Below, one piece after another: positions 1 to 10,995 of a DNA stretch of 64,000 bases (within the stretch, counting starts at the first letter, position 1; each line of letters starts with the position of its first letter). The notes beneath the pieces were generated by a model. That model was not told where the DNA came from, did no database searches, and saw nothing but the letters and a program-made list of their open reading frames with translations. The translations under genes and the position numbers were made by a program. Source of the DNA: Portulaca oleracea (taxonomy: Eukaryota > Streptophyta > Magnoliopsida > Caryophyllales > Portulacaceae); NCBI GenBank assembly GCA_029582165.1, contig CM055887.1:14796190-14860189 (forward strand), given 5' to 3'.

Positions 1-58
1 ATAATAAATTTTAAAAATATAAAAATTGTCCCGTCCATGAGACGGGCCTTGCAGCTAG
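1..58 (+). mobile_element. Helitron 3' terminus
   Basis: The segment ends with a GC-rich hairpin (stem CCCGTC/GACGGG at 30-35 and 41-46, loop CATGA). Eight bases later comes CTAG (55-58), followed by T. A hairpin a few bases before a terminal CTRR, inserted ahead of a T, is the standard 3' signature of plant Helitrons. The body of the element lies to the left of the window, so its coding content cannot be judged. Confidence 0.72.
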
Positions 59-503
59 TAATAAAAGATAATTTAATAACATATTTGATCAAATTAAAAT
101 GTTGTGTGTTACAACCATTCGTGCATATTACAAAATAAAGTTAGATGTTTGGTTGTGGAATCGTGGAATATGTTTGGAATATGCATGGTTGATGTTTCTA
201 TCATATATATATATCCTATTCTATTATGTTGTTGTGGATTGTTGACGGTAGTACTTGATACAATCAAATTCTGTTTAGTGGATATTAAACATAGATATCC
301 ATCCCATTGGCCAATGCAGTAAATTAATTATCTATGCTACGTTATGGTCAAACTTATGAGAAAGAACGAATCTGAAAAACAATGAAGCCTGTTTGTCTAT
401 TGTCTTAGTAATTGTTATCCATACTTGGTGGAATTTACGTAATGCCTTTGAGTACTGCGGCACTAAAAAAGCATCTATGCAGATTAAGAAAAAGGTGTCT
501 TTT
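59..503. other. AT-rich stretch without a recognisable gene
   Basis: The open frames here are short and low in complexity and none resembles a protein family I know. This is the left flank of LINE-A. Its last bases form the left copy of the LINE target duplication, which starts at 504. Confidence 0.5.
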
Positions 504-539
504 TCTTAATTTTTTGTTTTTTTTTTCACACCACAACAA

Positions 540-3233
540 CGTCAAAATTTTATTGCTCCAAAATCAAAGCATCCTCAATAAGTACTTCTAGCAAGAAGGG
601 TGGGGGTGAATCAAAAACAACTGCAGACTGCCCATAATATAAACATTAAGCAGCAAGCCTGTGTACCACACCATTTGCTGTACGCCTGATCTACCTGATC
701 TCTTGAATTGGGCTTCCTTCCCACATTTGTAAAATCTTCTGGGCCTCCAGCACATAGTATTTCCTCCTTGGTTCCTTTTTAATCAACATTTATACAATCC
801 CCTTAGCATCACTCTCCACCACTGCTTGTTCAACTCTTATCTCCAAACTCATCTCAATTGCAAAACCTACTGCCGTTTACCTCCGCCAAATCCACCGGCC
901 ACATCGTCTCAAAAAACGCTTCGCTACCGCCCACTGAAACTCTCCTCTGCCATTTTGAGCTACACATCCGATGGATGTGATTCCTCCTTGGCTATCAATC
1001 GCAGCATCACATTTCAAAATAGAGATCTGCTCTTCTCCTCCAATCCAACGTTTGATTCGTTCTCCTCCCCCTTGTGTGCAGTTGTTCTACGCTCCGAAGG
1101 AAACCCCAGTAATTTCCCTACGCTCTACCGGCAACTAGTTGTGGATCAACTCTTCAATTTTTTGTTACAACATCATTTCGAGCCCACCATATACTCCACA
1201 TGCCGTAGCAACAAATTCCCACTTTTGTTTCTTCTAGACTCGGCAACATGTTCCAAACCCAGTCCTTTCCATTGATCCCCTTAATACTTCGCACCTCTAG
1301 CACCCCAAGACTTTTCCAAACTAATTTCGTCCACTGACATTCCAAGAATACATGTCGCAGACACTCCTCGGCCAGATGAAAAACAAGGCATCTGCTGGAT
1401 GAGGCACTATGCCTCTTAAACAAATTAGCCATGGTAGGTAAAATGTCTTTTGCAAACCTCCAAAGGAGGTTTTTCACCTTCGGATGTACCCGTTAATTCC
1501 ATACTTGATTCCATAGCTTCTTCTCTTGGTTTTGTGATGGGGACTCCTCCAAAGTATTCATTGCTAGATGGTACCCACTCCTAACTGTATACTTGCCATT
1601 CTGAGTGTATAGCCATTGCACTTGGTCTACAACTTTGGTGGCGGGGAGAGAGTGGGCTTTAATTGCATTCACCACATCTATATCAAAAAGTTCCCTGAGT
1701 TTCTCCTCATCCCATTCGTTGGGTTCTTCCTCTTTTAGCAGATCTCTTACTCTCCACCCGTCCTTTCCCTCCTCAGGATGTCCAATAAAGAAAGACCCAT
1801 TTACTTCCACCCACTTATCTCCCCATAATCTAATGCTTTCCCCGTTTCCCACATTCCACCCAATTCCTTTCAATAGCAGGTCCCTCCCTTCTCGAAGGCT
1901 TCTCCACACATAGCTTGGGTTAAAACCGCATTTTGCCTCAAATAAGTTGGTTCTTGGGAAGTATCTTGCCTTTATCACCCTGCTAGCCAGCGACTCCGGG
2001 GTAGTCAGAAGCCTGTATGCTTGTTTTGCAAGCATAGCTAGATTAAATTTTTGGAGATTCCTAAAACCCATCCCTCCTTTCTCCTTTCTCCTTTCTCATG
2101 CACATTTTGCTCCAACTCATCTAGTGAATCCCTGTTCGATTTACTTTCCCACTCCATCAAAAATTGCTAATCATGCTTTGCACCTCCTCATGAAACGAGA
2201 GGGGAAGTTTAAAAATGCTCATAACATAAATTGGCACAGCTTGAATAATAGCTTTGATAAGAATTTATTGGCCCGCCTGAGACAGTAGGTTTTCTTTCCA
2301 GCCATGTATCTTTGGCCAAATTTTCTTCTTCAGCTCTTCGAAGATAAGTTTTTTCGACCTCCCCACTAATAAAGGCTGTCCGAGATACCTCTTCTTTGGT
2401 TGCATTTCCGCCATTCCCAACTGTCGAAGCAGAGTATCTTTCCTCCTTTCATTCATGTTGGTGCTGAAAATACTTCAGATTTCTCCACATTAATTTGTTG
2501 TCCTCACAGTAGCTCCTATTCCCGCAAAATCAGTTTGAGAGTCTGAATTTCAGCTTCCTTCGCTTTTAAAAAGAAAATGCTATCATCAGCAAACAAGAGG
2601 TGATAAATTGATGGTGCACTTCTACAAATCTTTACTCCACACCATTGCCCCATTGACACAGCTCGACTGACTGACGCATTGAGCCCTCCGAAACCAACAA
2701 GAATAGGTACGGAGACAAAGGGTCGCCTTGCCGTAGACCTCTTTCCGGTTTCAAAAGACCCACCCGTTCCCCATTGACATAGAAAGTACAAGTTACTGTT
2801 CAAATACACTCCATAATCAGGGTTACCACTCTCTGCGAAAAACCCGTCTCTTTCATAATCAATTCCAGAAAATCCTATTCCACCCGATCGTAGGCCTTAC
2901 TCATATCCACCTTCACCGCCATCCATCATGTCTCCCCTTGTTCTTCTTCTTCAAATAATGGAAGACCTCAAAAGCCAACAAAGTATTGTTTGAAATTAAG
3001 TGTCCCGGCACAAACGCCGATTGTCGCTCATCAATAATTAGCTTGAGCAATGGCTTAAACCGATTTGCAATAACCTTCAAAACCAGCTGGTAAATCACTT
3101 ACTTAGCGCAATGGGTCAAAGGTCTTTCATGCGCTCCAGATTTTTTACCTTTGGGATAAGATTAACGAGAGTATGATTTAGGTCATTCGGCATGGGACCC
3201 CCGTTCAGCACTTCCAAAACCACTTTACTCACA
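540..3233 (-). pseudogene. LINE-A ORF2 remnant: RT, RT-linked zinc finger, RNase H
   Basis: This is the C-terminal two thirds of a plant L1 ORF2 polyprotein, which copies the LINE RNA at the target site. From 3233 leftwards it shows RT residues of the type 'LIPKVKNLERMKD' (about 3110-3170) and 'DERQSAFVPGHLISNN' (about 2980-3035). The catalytic FADD box follows at about 2575-2600. Next come the thumb and connection region (2071-1493), the zf-RVT region with 'WRFAKDILPT' and a Cys/His cluster (1477-1154), and an RNase H tail ending in an 'ANGVVHRLAA' helix near 640. At least five frame changes separate these blocks, for example between 1493 and 1477, 2265 and 2071, and 2913 and 2809. The N-terminal endonuclease is missing because the copy stops at the truncated G0 LTR at 3234. 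Confidence 0.85.
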
Positions 3234-4031
3234 TCTTCAATAACAAACGCAAATCTCCAAAACGCTAGATTAATCTCTCACTAATCTCCCTCTAAAAACC
3301 ACTAATTACAAGTTGAAAATAATGTCTAAGTCTAACCCTAGATTCATACCAAGAAATCGTTCACAAGGGATATATATACAAGTGAAAAACATTGGCCAAA
3401 ACGCAGCACTTCAAGCCGAAAACACGCGCAGGACATAGGGAGACCGTGGTCACGGTCTAAGAGATCGTGGCCACGGTCATGTTCTGTCCAGCGAAAAAGG
3501 TCGGGCGATTTCGAGCTTCGAGACCGTGCAGTGCGAGATCGGCACGGTCTCACTCGGGATTAGGAGGTCGCGGGCGCGACCCATATGGTAGCGGGCGCTA
3601 CCTTCCTCAGATGACAATCCCTGCTGACTTTGAGCACAGGTAGCACCTGGTGGCGGGCGCTACCCCCTATGGTAGCGGGTGCTACGCTCAGGGTGGCGGG
3701 GGCTACCCTACTCTTTTCGTCCCTTTGTTTCTTCCTTCTTTCCGAAGCATGTAACGCCCGGTCCGAGAGTCGTAGCATGCATTACTTCACTAATTGGCGC
3801 CAAAGGTTGGGAGTGTGGTCCCGGGTCGACTCCGCCTCTGTTTCCGGTCCGGCTCGGCTCGGGAAATCACCAAAAATGTTATAAAAAGGCCCGTTTTGCT
3901 ACGTTTTCGGCCAAAGCTCCAAAATCTACAAAAATAACCAAAACGCATTAAAAACTTATGAAATTAAACCACGAAACGAGTTAAAGCCTAAGGATTTAGG
4001 CGGTATTTGGACACAGAATTGGGTCTAGACA
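3234..4031 (-). repeat. G0 3' LTR (truncated)
   Basis: It matches 7775-8593 closely over its whole length, starting at the shared tcttcaataacaaac. The part that would lie left of 3234 is absent and LINE-A sequence abuts instead. On the minus strand it starts TGTCTAGACCC after a polypurine tract (4032-4046). It holds a cluster of palindromes at 3441-3685 just upstream, in the minus direction, of a TATA-like box at 3371-3378. Confidence 0.8.
3441..3685. promoter_or_regulatory. U3 palindrome cluster of G0
   Basis: Near-perfect palindromes follow one another: agaccgtggtcacggtct (3441-3458), gatcgtggccacggtc (3463-3478), gtcgcgggcgcgac (3567-3580), gtagcgggcgctac (3588-3601) and gtagcgggtgctac (3672-3685). 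All contain CG dinucleotides and a short asymmetric centre. The cluster sits about 70-310 bp upstream of the TATA-like box in the direction of transcription (minus). The same array, with slight changes, recurs in the right LTR at about 7985-8270. A regulatory role is inferred. Confidence 0.55.
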
Positions 4032-4046
4032 CCCCCCCACACTTAA
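4032..4046 (-). other. G0 polypurine tract at the 3' LTR
   Basis: On the minus strand a G-run preceded by TAAGTGTG abuts the LTR start. This is the position and composition of the primer site for plus-strand DNA synthesis. Two more copies of the same motif lie inside the element at 5342-5356 and 5959-5973. Confidence 0.75.
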
Positions 4047-6039
4047 ACCTTTGCTCGTCCCGAGCAAAACAAAACAAGACAAATAAGAAAACTAAACACC
4101 AACTCTTTTGTCGTGGGAGGAAACGAGTGCATCTAGCGTATGCACCAAGCCCTTTGAACCCCCCGGCAGCCCGGGTGGACGAGATGGACTTGTGAGGGTT
4201 TGTAGCGGCTATACCCACAAAAGCCAAAGAAAAAGGAGAGAGGGAAAGTGAAAAACAAAACCGAAGAAAACAAAAAGAAAAGAAAAACGAAAGCTTTGCT
4301 TCAAAAGATCTCGAAATCTAAATCATGAAAACGTTATTAAACCTCCAAAAGGAACCGTTATGAGCGTCTCACAAACACCTATCTTAAGCAAAAGTCAGTC
4401 TTTGAGATTTTCGATGTCCGACACCTAATGTCAAGCAAAACCCCATGTGTGTAAGTGCTAGTGGGTTCCAACCGAATCCAAAAGACTCCAAGGACTCATG
4501 TCCGAGCTCAAAAACAACGGAACGAACAAGAGAAGTATTGCCCTTCCTCGCATTTGGTCGCCCTTGGCTTGCTGAGGGCCGTAGGTGATGTAAGGAGAGG
4601 CCCCACGCTTTATTAACGCTCAAACTTTTCTTTTTGGGGTTGGGTAATCCCAACAAAATTGCTTTTTCTTTTTCTCTTTTTTTTATTTTTTATTTTTTAT
4701 AGGTCGGTATTAGCCTTACTTTCGGGAATTGGACGGCCCAAATATGGGGTTTACCCTCCCAACACAGTCTTTTCCATACACACCTCCACCGAGAATTCAA
4801 TATGGGAGGAGCTTAAGGGGTAATAGCGTCGTACCTCTAATACCGGGCCCGTGTAGGTTCGCTAAGTGTATTGTGGTTGATGTCATTCAGCGACACGCTC
4901 CACTTAATCCGGATATTGTAGCTTTTCTTTCTTTTTCTTTCTTTTTGACTTTGCAATTGCTAAAAAGGGAAACAAAACAAGCTCGGACACAAACCCCTAG
5001 AATCTCCCGACTTCAACCAGAACGTGAAAGGAATCGGGGGTTTCGCTAGACACTCAATGAAGGACATCTAAAGAGATAAGTCATGACTCGTACCCGAGAC
5101 AGGGTCGAAAACGCTCAGACCGGTTTCTTTTAAAGAAGTTAAAGAACGACTTCTCAATTTCGACAACAAGATCCAAGAAACAAAGCAAAAACAAAGCGAA
5201 AACAAAACTGAAAGAAAAACTTTCAAGGTTTTTCACTCCCTTTTTCCTCCTTTTTCACACGAAAATTTTTCAAATTTTAAGCAAAAACTAAGAAAACAAA
5301 GATCAAAACTACTAGGTGATCTACCCTTGAAACAGAATATCTCCCCCCCACACTTAAAATGCCACAATGTCCTCATTATGAGAAGGTGTCACAAGAAAAG
5401 GGTAGAGAGCCTACAAAGACAAACAACCAAAAACAACTAGCAAGCAAATGGTGGCGACCCGAGCCCACACGGCTCCAACAGCAATATAATCCCAACACAA
5501 ACACTCAAAGGGTCTCGCCACCCAAAAGAAAGATCAAGCATGCAACACGGATCAATATATACACATTCAAAGAGTGCCGAAAGAGGTTACCTCGGGGTCT
5601 TCAAATAAATAGCGAACCAATCCGCAATCCAGGAAAACATCACACTCGGGTTAGGAATAAACAAGAAAAACATAATTAAGTGTGAGTGTTCGCATGCATA
5701 AAGAAAAAAAGAACAAAAACAAAAACAAGACACTAGCTAAAGAACAAAAGAAAAGACAAACTATTCACAGTATTTACATTGACACTAGCTAGCCTCAACC
5801 CCGAATCTCACTAGTTTGAGGTGGGAATTGAGGGTGAATCAACTCTCATAACCGACCTAACCAATGATGAAGCAATGAAAACAAAACAACTCAAACCATG
5901 GGGGCAACGAACTCAACAAAACCAATTAACCGATATACCTCCCAACTTTTCCATAAGGCACCCCCCCACACTTATCTAACACTAACAGTGTAAATAAAAT
6001 CAATTAAGAGAGTAAAGTGGGAGTGGGGGCACTTACAAA
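4047..6039 (-). other. G0 3' non-coding region with conserved block
   Basis: This 2-kb stretch between the extra ORF and the LTR has no credible coding frame. Long blocks match the equivalent region of G3 (15941-18155), and part matches G4 (35473-36830). The clearest block is about 4550-4865, which includes 'cgcccttggcttg' and 'gcttaaggggtaatagcgtc'. Purine-rich and pyrimidine-rich runs and two extra polypurine tracts lie within it. No function is known to me. Confidence 0.6.
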
Positions 6040-6935
6040 TTATTGCTCGAATCCTCCCGGGGGAGGATATGGATAATATGGAAAGTAGGTGGGGTAGTGG
6101 TGGTTTATATACTCTGGTGGTGCCGGGGGATGGTTTGCAATGGAGTAGTGATAATACCCCCAGTCACGCCAATACTGGTTTTGTTGCTGAAAGTACTCCT
6201 CGTGCCTTTGAAGATGTGCATGCATATTGCTGAGCGTAGACTGCTGGGCACGTAGCAACTCTTGTTGGGACTCTAGCAGATTATGTTGACCTTGGAGTAG
6301 CGTTCGTTGTTCTCGAATGTCAACCCTCATTTGATCAAATTGAGAGTTGAGATGCTCAAGCGAAGCTTCCCATGGATGATTTCTACTTCCACTAGCTTCG
6401 CCATGGCTGGGATCCTCCTCTTCTTCTTCCTCATTTACTTCTTCTTCTTCTTCTTCCTCTTCATTGTCCTCCTCTTTGCCACTAGACACATCTGGACCAC
6501 CCACCTTGCGATCACTAGGAACCTGACCACAAGACCAGTTGCGTTCCTTAGTGATATCCAACGATTGTTCAGCATAGTCCGGGTCCAAGAGAATCTCTGT
6601 TTTGTTGTCATGCTCATGGCAATAGATAGTGGCAGTTGGATGATTGGCGAGGATATTCATTTTCTGCAACCGGACCTTGTCGATAGGATCCGGATGATAG
6701 CGTGGAGTCCACTTCTTCAAATATTTCCCGAAACCCTCTTGAACTAGGAAGTGGCAGATGATGTGCCCCATCCCAATAGATATCGGGGTTCCATGCTAAT
6801 CTCCCGAAGGCAATGTAGAATGCAAGATCTGGTGTTTACCTTTTTACCCCTCACTGCATTGTAGATCACAAAGAGATCATCCTTCCGAACCTTGGGGCGT
6901 CCATCATCTCTCCCAAACTGAATTAGTCACGATTC
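6040..6935 (-). pseudogene. G0 extra 3' ORF (ATHILA ORF-1-like), partial
   Basis: A 243-residue frame (6771-6040) plus an upstream piece in another frame (about 6935-6772) matches the same ORF of G3. Shared features are 'KDDLFVI(Y/F)N', 'RSCILHCL', a 'GMGH(I/V)ICHFL' segment, 'KWTPRY.PDPID.VRL' and 'NWSCGQ'. A long acidic Glu run, a Gln-rich coiled-coil-like stretch and a Tyr/Pro-rich tail follow. It has no enzymatic motif. In Athila elements an extra ORF (Pfam ATHILA ORF-1) lies between pol and the 3' LTR, as it does in G3 here. Its role is unknown. One frameshift near 6771 and loss of the N-terminal part make it non-functional. The assignment to the ATHILA ORF-1 family comes from the wording of the motifs and was not searched. 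Confidence 0.55.
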
Positions 6936-6949
6936 TATGGAAGATTTGT

Positions 6950-8593
6950 TAGACCTCGGTATTGTCGTTCTCTCTCAGGGAGCTGGCGGCCTTGGTCAAA
7001 GAATCTAGGTCAACGGTCGGGATGAGATTGCTTAGGTAAGGATACTGGTTTGAAAGGATCACAACGCAGGAAACAAAGCTAAGGTCGGTCAAGGAATGGA
7101 AAATGGGCTTCGGTGGCTTTTCGTGATGCAAACGGGGATGAGGAAATGGGTTTTGCAACAAGAGAGTAACGAGAAGGGGAAATCAAATGGTAACTCCGTT
7201 AGAAAATACCCACCGGGCTTCCTCTTTCAAGGATAGTCCGGATTAACTTCCCCAAAGTCCATCGACAGACCCGGGGAAGTTCAAGGAACGGAATTTCCTA
7301 GTTAGTTTCTATTCGCTTTCGCGAACTAGAATACTAACTATCATAATTCCTACCTTCCAACAAGCGTTGGATGTATTCGGGATGCTTTTGCACCCAAATA
7401 CATCCCACTTGAGGGAAGGATAGGTTTAGGAAGTTGATTTCTCAACTAATTACTCACTAATATTGCTAACCCAAACCTAATCACCCATTCACACCCTTAA
7501 TCACCCCCTAACCCATAGGGTTTCTAGCCACTAATCATGATAAAAACTAAGCTAACAACATCCAACCCAAACCTAAACATGATTTCTAACATCAAACAAC
7601 CATAAACAAGCAAGAACAATTAAAGAACAAGCAAAGAAATTAAGAACAAGCAAAGTAATTAGCAAAATAATTAATAAAGGAGTTAAGGGAAGAGAAAACT
7701 TATCAAAGTGCTGTAGATGAACAAAGGAAAGCAATAAAAGATGACCCAACAATCTTTCAATTGTTTGAATCTCCCAATCTTCAATAACAAACACAAATCT
7801 CCAAAACCCTTGATTAATCTCTCACTAATCTCCCTCTAAAAACCACTAATTACAAGCTGAAAATAATGTCTAAGTCTAACCCTAGATTCATACCAAGAAA
7901 TCGTTCACAAGGGATATATATACAAGTGAAAAACATTGGCCAAAACGCAGCATTTCAAGCCGAAAACACGCGCAGGACATAGGGAGACCGTAGTCACGGT
8001 CTAGGAGACCGTGGCCACGGTCATGTTCTGTCCAGCGAAAAAGGTCAGGCGATTTCGAGCTTCGAGAGACCGTGGGTACGGTCTGGGAGACCGTGGGCAC
8101 GGTCTCACTCGGGATCAGGAGGTCGCGGGCGCGACCCATATGGTAGCGGGCGCTACCTTCCTCAGATGACAATCCTTGCTGACTTTGAGCACAGGTAGCG
8201 GGTGCTACCTCTCTGGTGGCGGGCGCTACCCCCTATGGTAGCGGGTGCTACGCTCAGGGTGGCGGGGGCTACCCTACTCTTTTCGTCCCTTTGTTTCTTC
8301 CTTCTTCGGCATGTAACGCTCGATCCGAGGGTCGTAGCATGCGTTACTTCACTAATTGGCACCAAAGGTTGGGAGTGTGGTCCCGGGTCGACTCCGCCTC
8401 GGTTTCCGGTCCGGCTCGGCTCGGGAAATCACCAAAAATGCTATAAAAAGGCCCGTTTTGCTACGTTTTCGGCCAAAGCTCCAAAATCTACAAAAATAAC
8501 CAAAACGCATTAAAAACTTATGAAATTAAACTACGAAACGAGTTAAAGCCTAAGGATTTAGGCGGTATTTAAACACAGAATTGGGTGTAAACA
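6950..8593 (-). repeat. G0 5' LTR
   Basis: It corresponds to the G3 LTR in its left part (shared 'cttggtc', 'acccaccgg', 'tccggattaacttcc' and the 'acatcccacttgagggaagga' region at 7380-7425) and to the G0 3' LTR from about 7775 rightwards. On the minus strand it runs from TGTTTACACCC at 8593. The exact plus-left edge is unclear because the interior deletion ends about there. It holds a TATA-like box at 7915-7922 and palindromes at about 7985-8270. Confidence 0.65.
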
Positions 8594-9212
8594 CACCCCT
8601 CGGTAATGGTTATGTTATTTTCATCCGTACTCGAAAGGCCATATACTGACTCCACTCCAAATCATCATCTTCTCTATACTCAACCAACCCGCCAAGACTT
8701 CCTGCCAATGCCCGTGCTGTCTCTTTAGATATTTTACCGAAAGGAATCTCATAGCCTCTCACCCAAAAGTGCGCAGTCAAAAATTTCATCTCCGAGGGCA
8801 CCATGTTTTCTTCAATGTCCGCCAAAAGGATTAGATGCTTGTGAAAAACCCACGGACCCCCTGTTGTACCATCGCCTTGTCTTCCTTGGTGAAAAATTGA
8901 AACACATAGATTTTCACCCACCTCTCTTATACCAAAGGCTTTCTTCACTTTCCACGCTTGCCGGAGGAAAGCGAATAGTCCGGATACTCTATAAGGTTTA
9001 TTCGTGAAAACTTTTCCAACTAAAGCAAGGGCTGCCCTCGCCTTGAAAGCCTTCGACGCCGCTTGAGCACAAGCCACTACTTTCTCTTCCGTCTCAGTCA
9101 ATTTCAAGTCCTTCCATCGATTTACTAGTGGTGAATCCATCCAAGCGGTTAAAGGAGAACAACGAATCCGGGTTCTATGAGATACAACATGCCCACTGAG
9201 GAGCGACGGCAA
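8594..9212 (-). pseudogene. LINE-A ORF1 N-terminal half (DUF4283-type)
   Basis: A 200-residue frame begins at the ATG at 9212. It reads like the DUF4283 region of plant LINE ORF1 (gag-like, RNA-binding) proteins: an N-terminal 'LTETEEKVVACA' helix, 'GLFAFLRQAWK', then 'GPWVFHKHLILLAD', 'FWVRGYEIPF' and the closing 'AFRVRMKIT'. It meets a TAA at the spot where the family usually has a Lys/Arg before 'PLPRG', and G0 is inserted a few residues later. The CCHC zinc knuckle and C-terminal half that should follow are missing. ORF1 proteins coat LINE RNA; this copy cannot. Confidence 0.8.
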
Positions 9213-9326
9213 AACTGCTCACCTGTAAACCCTAGCAGGACGATGTCCTAAAGAGAGTAAACTTGGGGGCGATCTCCTAGTTCTTGTGAATTGAAGTTAG
9301 TATATATCATATCTTAATTTTTTGTT

Positions 9327-9850
9327 GTTCTTAAGGTATAACAAGGAATTGGCATAATTAAGTCCGTTAAAATTTGAGATAACAGTTACTCCACTTCTTA
9401 ATAATAGTCATACATGAATTTCGAAAAAATTAAAAAATAGTACTCAGAATGATAATTTTACAAGGAATTAATAAAAATAACAAGTAAATTTTTATTTTAA
9501 TTATGTATTTGTATTGGTATGATAAAATTACGAGGTAAACTAGCTAGTTGTGAAACTCGTGCATTACACAAGACAATGATAAAGTACTCTTTATTAAAAG
9601 CTTAACTTATGCGAACATATTTCAAATGATTGTATATCTAATTTTCTATTATGTTTCAAAAATATAAAGATTTTATTTATAATATATATGATATCTCATT
9701 TTAATATAATATGCATAGTTCTTAGCTCCACTATATAGTTTTACTTACAAAAGCATATCAGCATAACACCACCCCTTAAACTCCAACCCCCTGTAAATAG
9801 TAACCCTAAAAGTCGTGCGCCGCTGACCGTCGAGGGCGCTGCCTTACGTT
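9327..9850. other. AT-rich spacer between LINE-A and the copia nest
   Basis: No coding region is recognisable. The stretch contains a possible Helitron end at 9539-9572 and a TATA-like 'actatatag' near 9732. Removing C1 at its target duplication joins it to 34071, so 9327-9850 and 34071-34237 are one ancestral locus. Confidence 0.5.
9539..9572 (-). mobile_element. Possible Helitron 3' end on the minus strand
   Basis: On the minus strand the order is CTTGTG, loop, CACGAG, then eight or nine bases, then CTAGCTAG followed by T. The stem has one mismatch. The pattern is that of a Helitron end, but no matching 5' end was found, so this is tentative. Confidence 0.33.
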
Positions 9851-9855
9851 GTACT

Positions 9856-10550
9856 TGTTTGGAATTATTTTATGAGTATAAGAATATTATATAGCATGAG
9901 AAATCACGTGGAACAAGTATGAGGGTAATATATAGGATAAACATAAGTTATATGATCAACCTGGGTGAATATAAGACCAACACAAGTCGTGTTGGTTTCC
10001 AGAAAGCAAGATTAAACTATGTTGCTCAACACGGATCGTATTGCCCCAACACGAACCGTGATGCACCAACCATGGACCATGTTGGGGCCCAGAAACAGTT
10101 TAATGCTCCAATGGTTATATAATCTTCACCATTATGTCATAATCTCATTTTAATACCTGATTTAAGCTTCTAATAGGTATATTATGTTTATACCACATGG
10201 TCAATAGACTTAGTCAAGGTCAAGAAACTCATTAAGGGCCTTAATTTAGTCCTTTTACCAAGGGTAACAAGAGGGTGAGAAGTATCTTATAAATAGGAGA
10301 CATTATCTAGCCATTCGAGCACACCATCCTATAATCACACCCTATCATTGTTGTCTAGGCTACAACTATACTAGATGTGTTTCAAGTGAGAAACAATATT
10401 CTTGAATGTGTTAAGTGCTAATTTTTATCCTTCTGAACATTTACAGTATTGTAAATACTTCTTAAGGTAAGTGAGTTTGTCCACGACTCTTAGCGATATC
10501 CTAAGTGAGATTACCATTTGAATCGATACCATACCCCCTTTCCTCCAACA
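9856..10550 (+). repeat. C1 5' LTR
   Basis: It begins TGTTTGG and ends CCAACA. Matches to the 3' LTR include 'caagattaaact', 'aatcttcaccatta', 'aaataggagacatt' and 'ctccaaca'. A TATA box (TATAAATAGG) lies at 10288-10297, with a weaker TATATAA at 10116. Short palindromic units around CACG/CGTG lie upstream at about 9980-10090. No tRNA-Met primer site follows the LTR, so the primer site is lost or unusual. Confidence 0.88.
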
Positions 10551-10569
10551 ATCTTAAGAACTATTTAGA

Positions 10570-10990
10570 ATGGCTTCATTTCGTGATATGTCTAGCAATT
10601 TCCAAAAGCTGGAACGATTTGAAGGAGTGGACTTTTGACGTTGGCAAAACAATATGCATTTTTTGCTCACTTAGTGGCCTATGTGCTCAACATTCAGATC
10701 TCTACCAAGGCAGTTCAAATACCTTCAACCGAGAAGGCACAAGCTTCTTCAACTGAGAAGTCTCCCACGGAATCAACTGACAACACATCCATGGATGGTG
10801 ATAAAAGCAAGGGACAAGGTGGGGAGAAGACACCTATGGAAGATGTGGAGGCTACCCGACAAAGGCTCAAGATGGAGAATGATGACTACATATGTCGATG
10901 ATGCATTCTCAATGGGATGAGCGATAGTCTCATCGATGTCTATCAACATGTGGAGACGGCCAAAAAGCTTTGGAAGATGCTTGAAGCTAA
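10570..10990 (+). pseudogene. C1 gag, first part
   Basis: The ATG at 10570 opens a copia gag (UBN2-type) that starts 'MASFRDMSSNFQKLERFEG'. A tryptophan motif, RWQNNMHF, follows an in-frame TGA at the point where the family usually has another residue. A frameshift breaks the frame near 10660. A Thr/Ser/Lys-rich stretch and the helix ending '..LWKMLEAKY' follow. The sequence stops at GTACA, the G2 target site. The next residues of the family are found at 27952 onwards, after G2. Confidence 0.82.
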
Positions 10991-10995
10991 GTACA

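Larger units (their letters stand above)
3234..8593 (-). mobile_element. G0: deleted Athila-like Ty3/gypsy element inside LINE-A
   Basis: Two LTR copies face the same way: 3234-4031 (3' LTR on the minus strand, its plus-left part missing) and about 6950-8593. Both end in ...ACA next to PPT or flank sequence and share a TATA-like tatatata (3371, 7915) and the GC palindromes. The interior keeps only the 3' non-coding region and the extra 3' ORF; gag, protease, RT and integrase are gone. The 3' ORF runs almost straight into the 5' LTR, so a large internal deletion removed the primer site and gag-pol. The right end is flanked by CACCC at 8594; the matching left target copy is lost with the LTR truncation at 3234. 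Confidence 0.78.
504..9326 (-). mobile_element. LINE-A: L1-type LINE, minus strand, interrupted
   Basis: The element body is 519-9311, bounded by a perfect 15-bp target duplication, TCTTAATTTTTTGTT, at 504-518 and 9312-9326. Its 3' end is the poly-T run at 517-526, which is poly-A on the coding strand. Reading leftwards, a short 5' UTR (9311-9213) leads into ORF1, and after the G0 insertion the second half of ORF2 follows (reverse transcriptase, RT-linked zinc finger, RNase H). The end of ORF1, the endonuclease domain and the start of RT are absent, so a deletion accompanied or followed the insertion. Many stops and frameshifts show that it is dead. Confidence 0.88.

Noticed and set aside
826..1275. 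149-residue plus-strand frame
   Set aside because: It is the antisense shadow of LINE-A ORF2, whose zinc-finger and RNase H motifs read clearly on the minus strand.
3441..3685. Repeated palindromes considered as a CRISPR array
   Set aside because: The units differ, spacing is irregular, and the context is a plant LTR.
5359..5679. 106-residue plus-strand frame in G0
   Set aside because: It lies in the conserved non-coding 3' region and the matching G3 sequence is not open.
6307..6747. Plus-strand frame with a long hydrophobic run
   Set aside because: It is the antisense of the acidic Glu run of the G0 3' ORF; GAA/GAG repeats read as Phe/Leu on the other strand.
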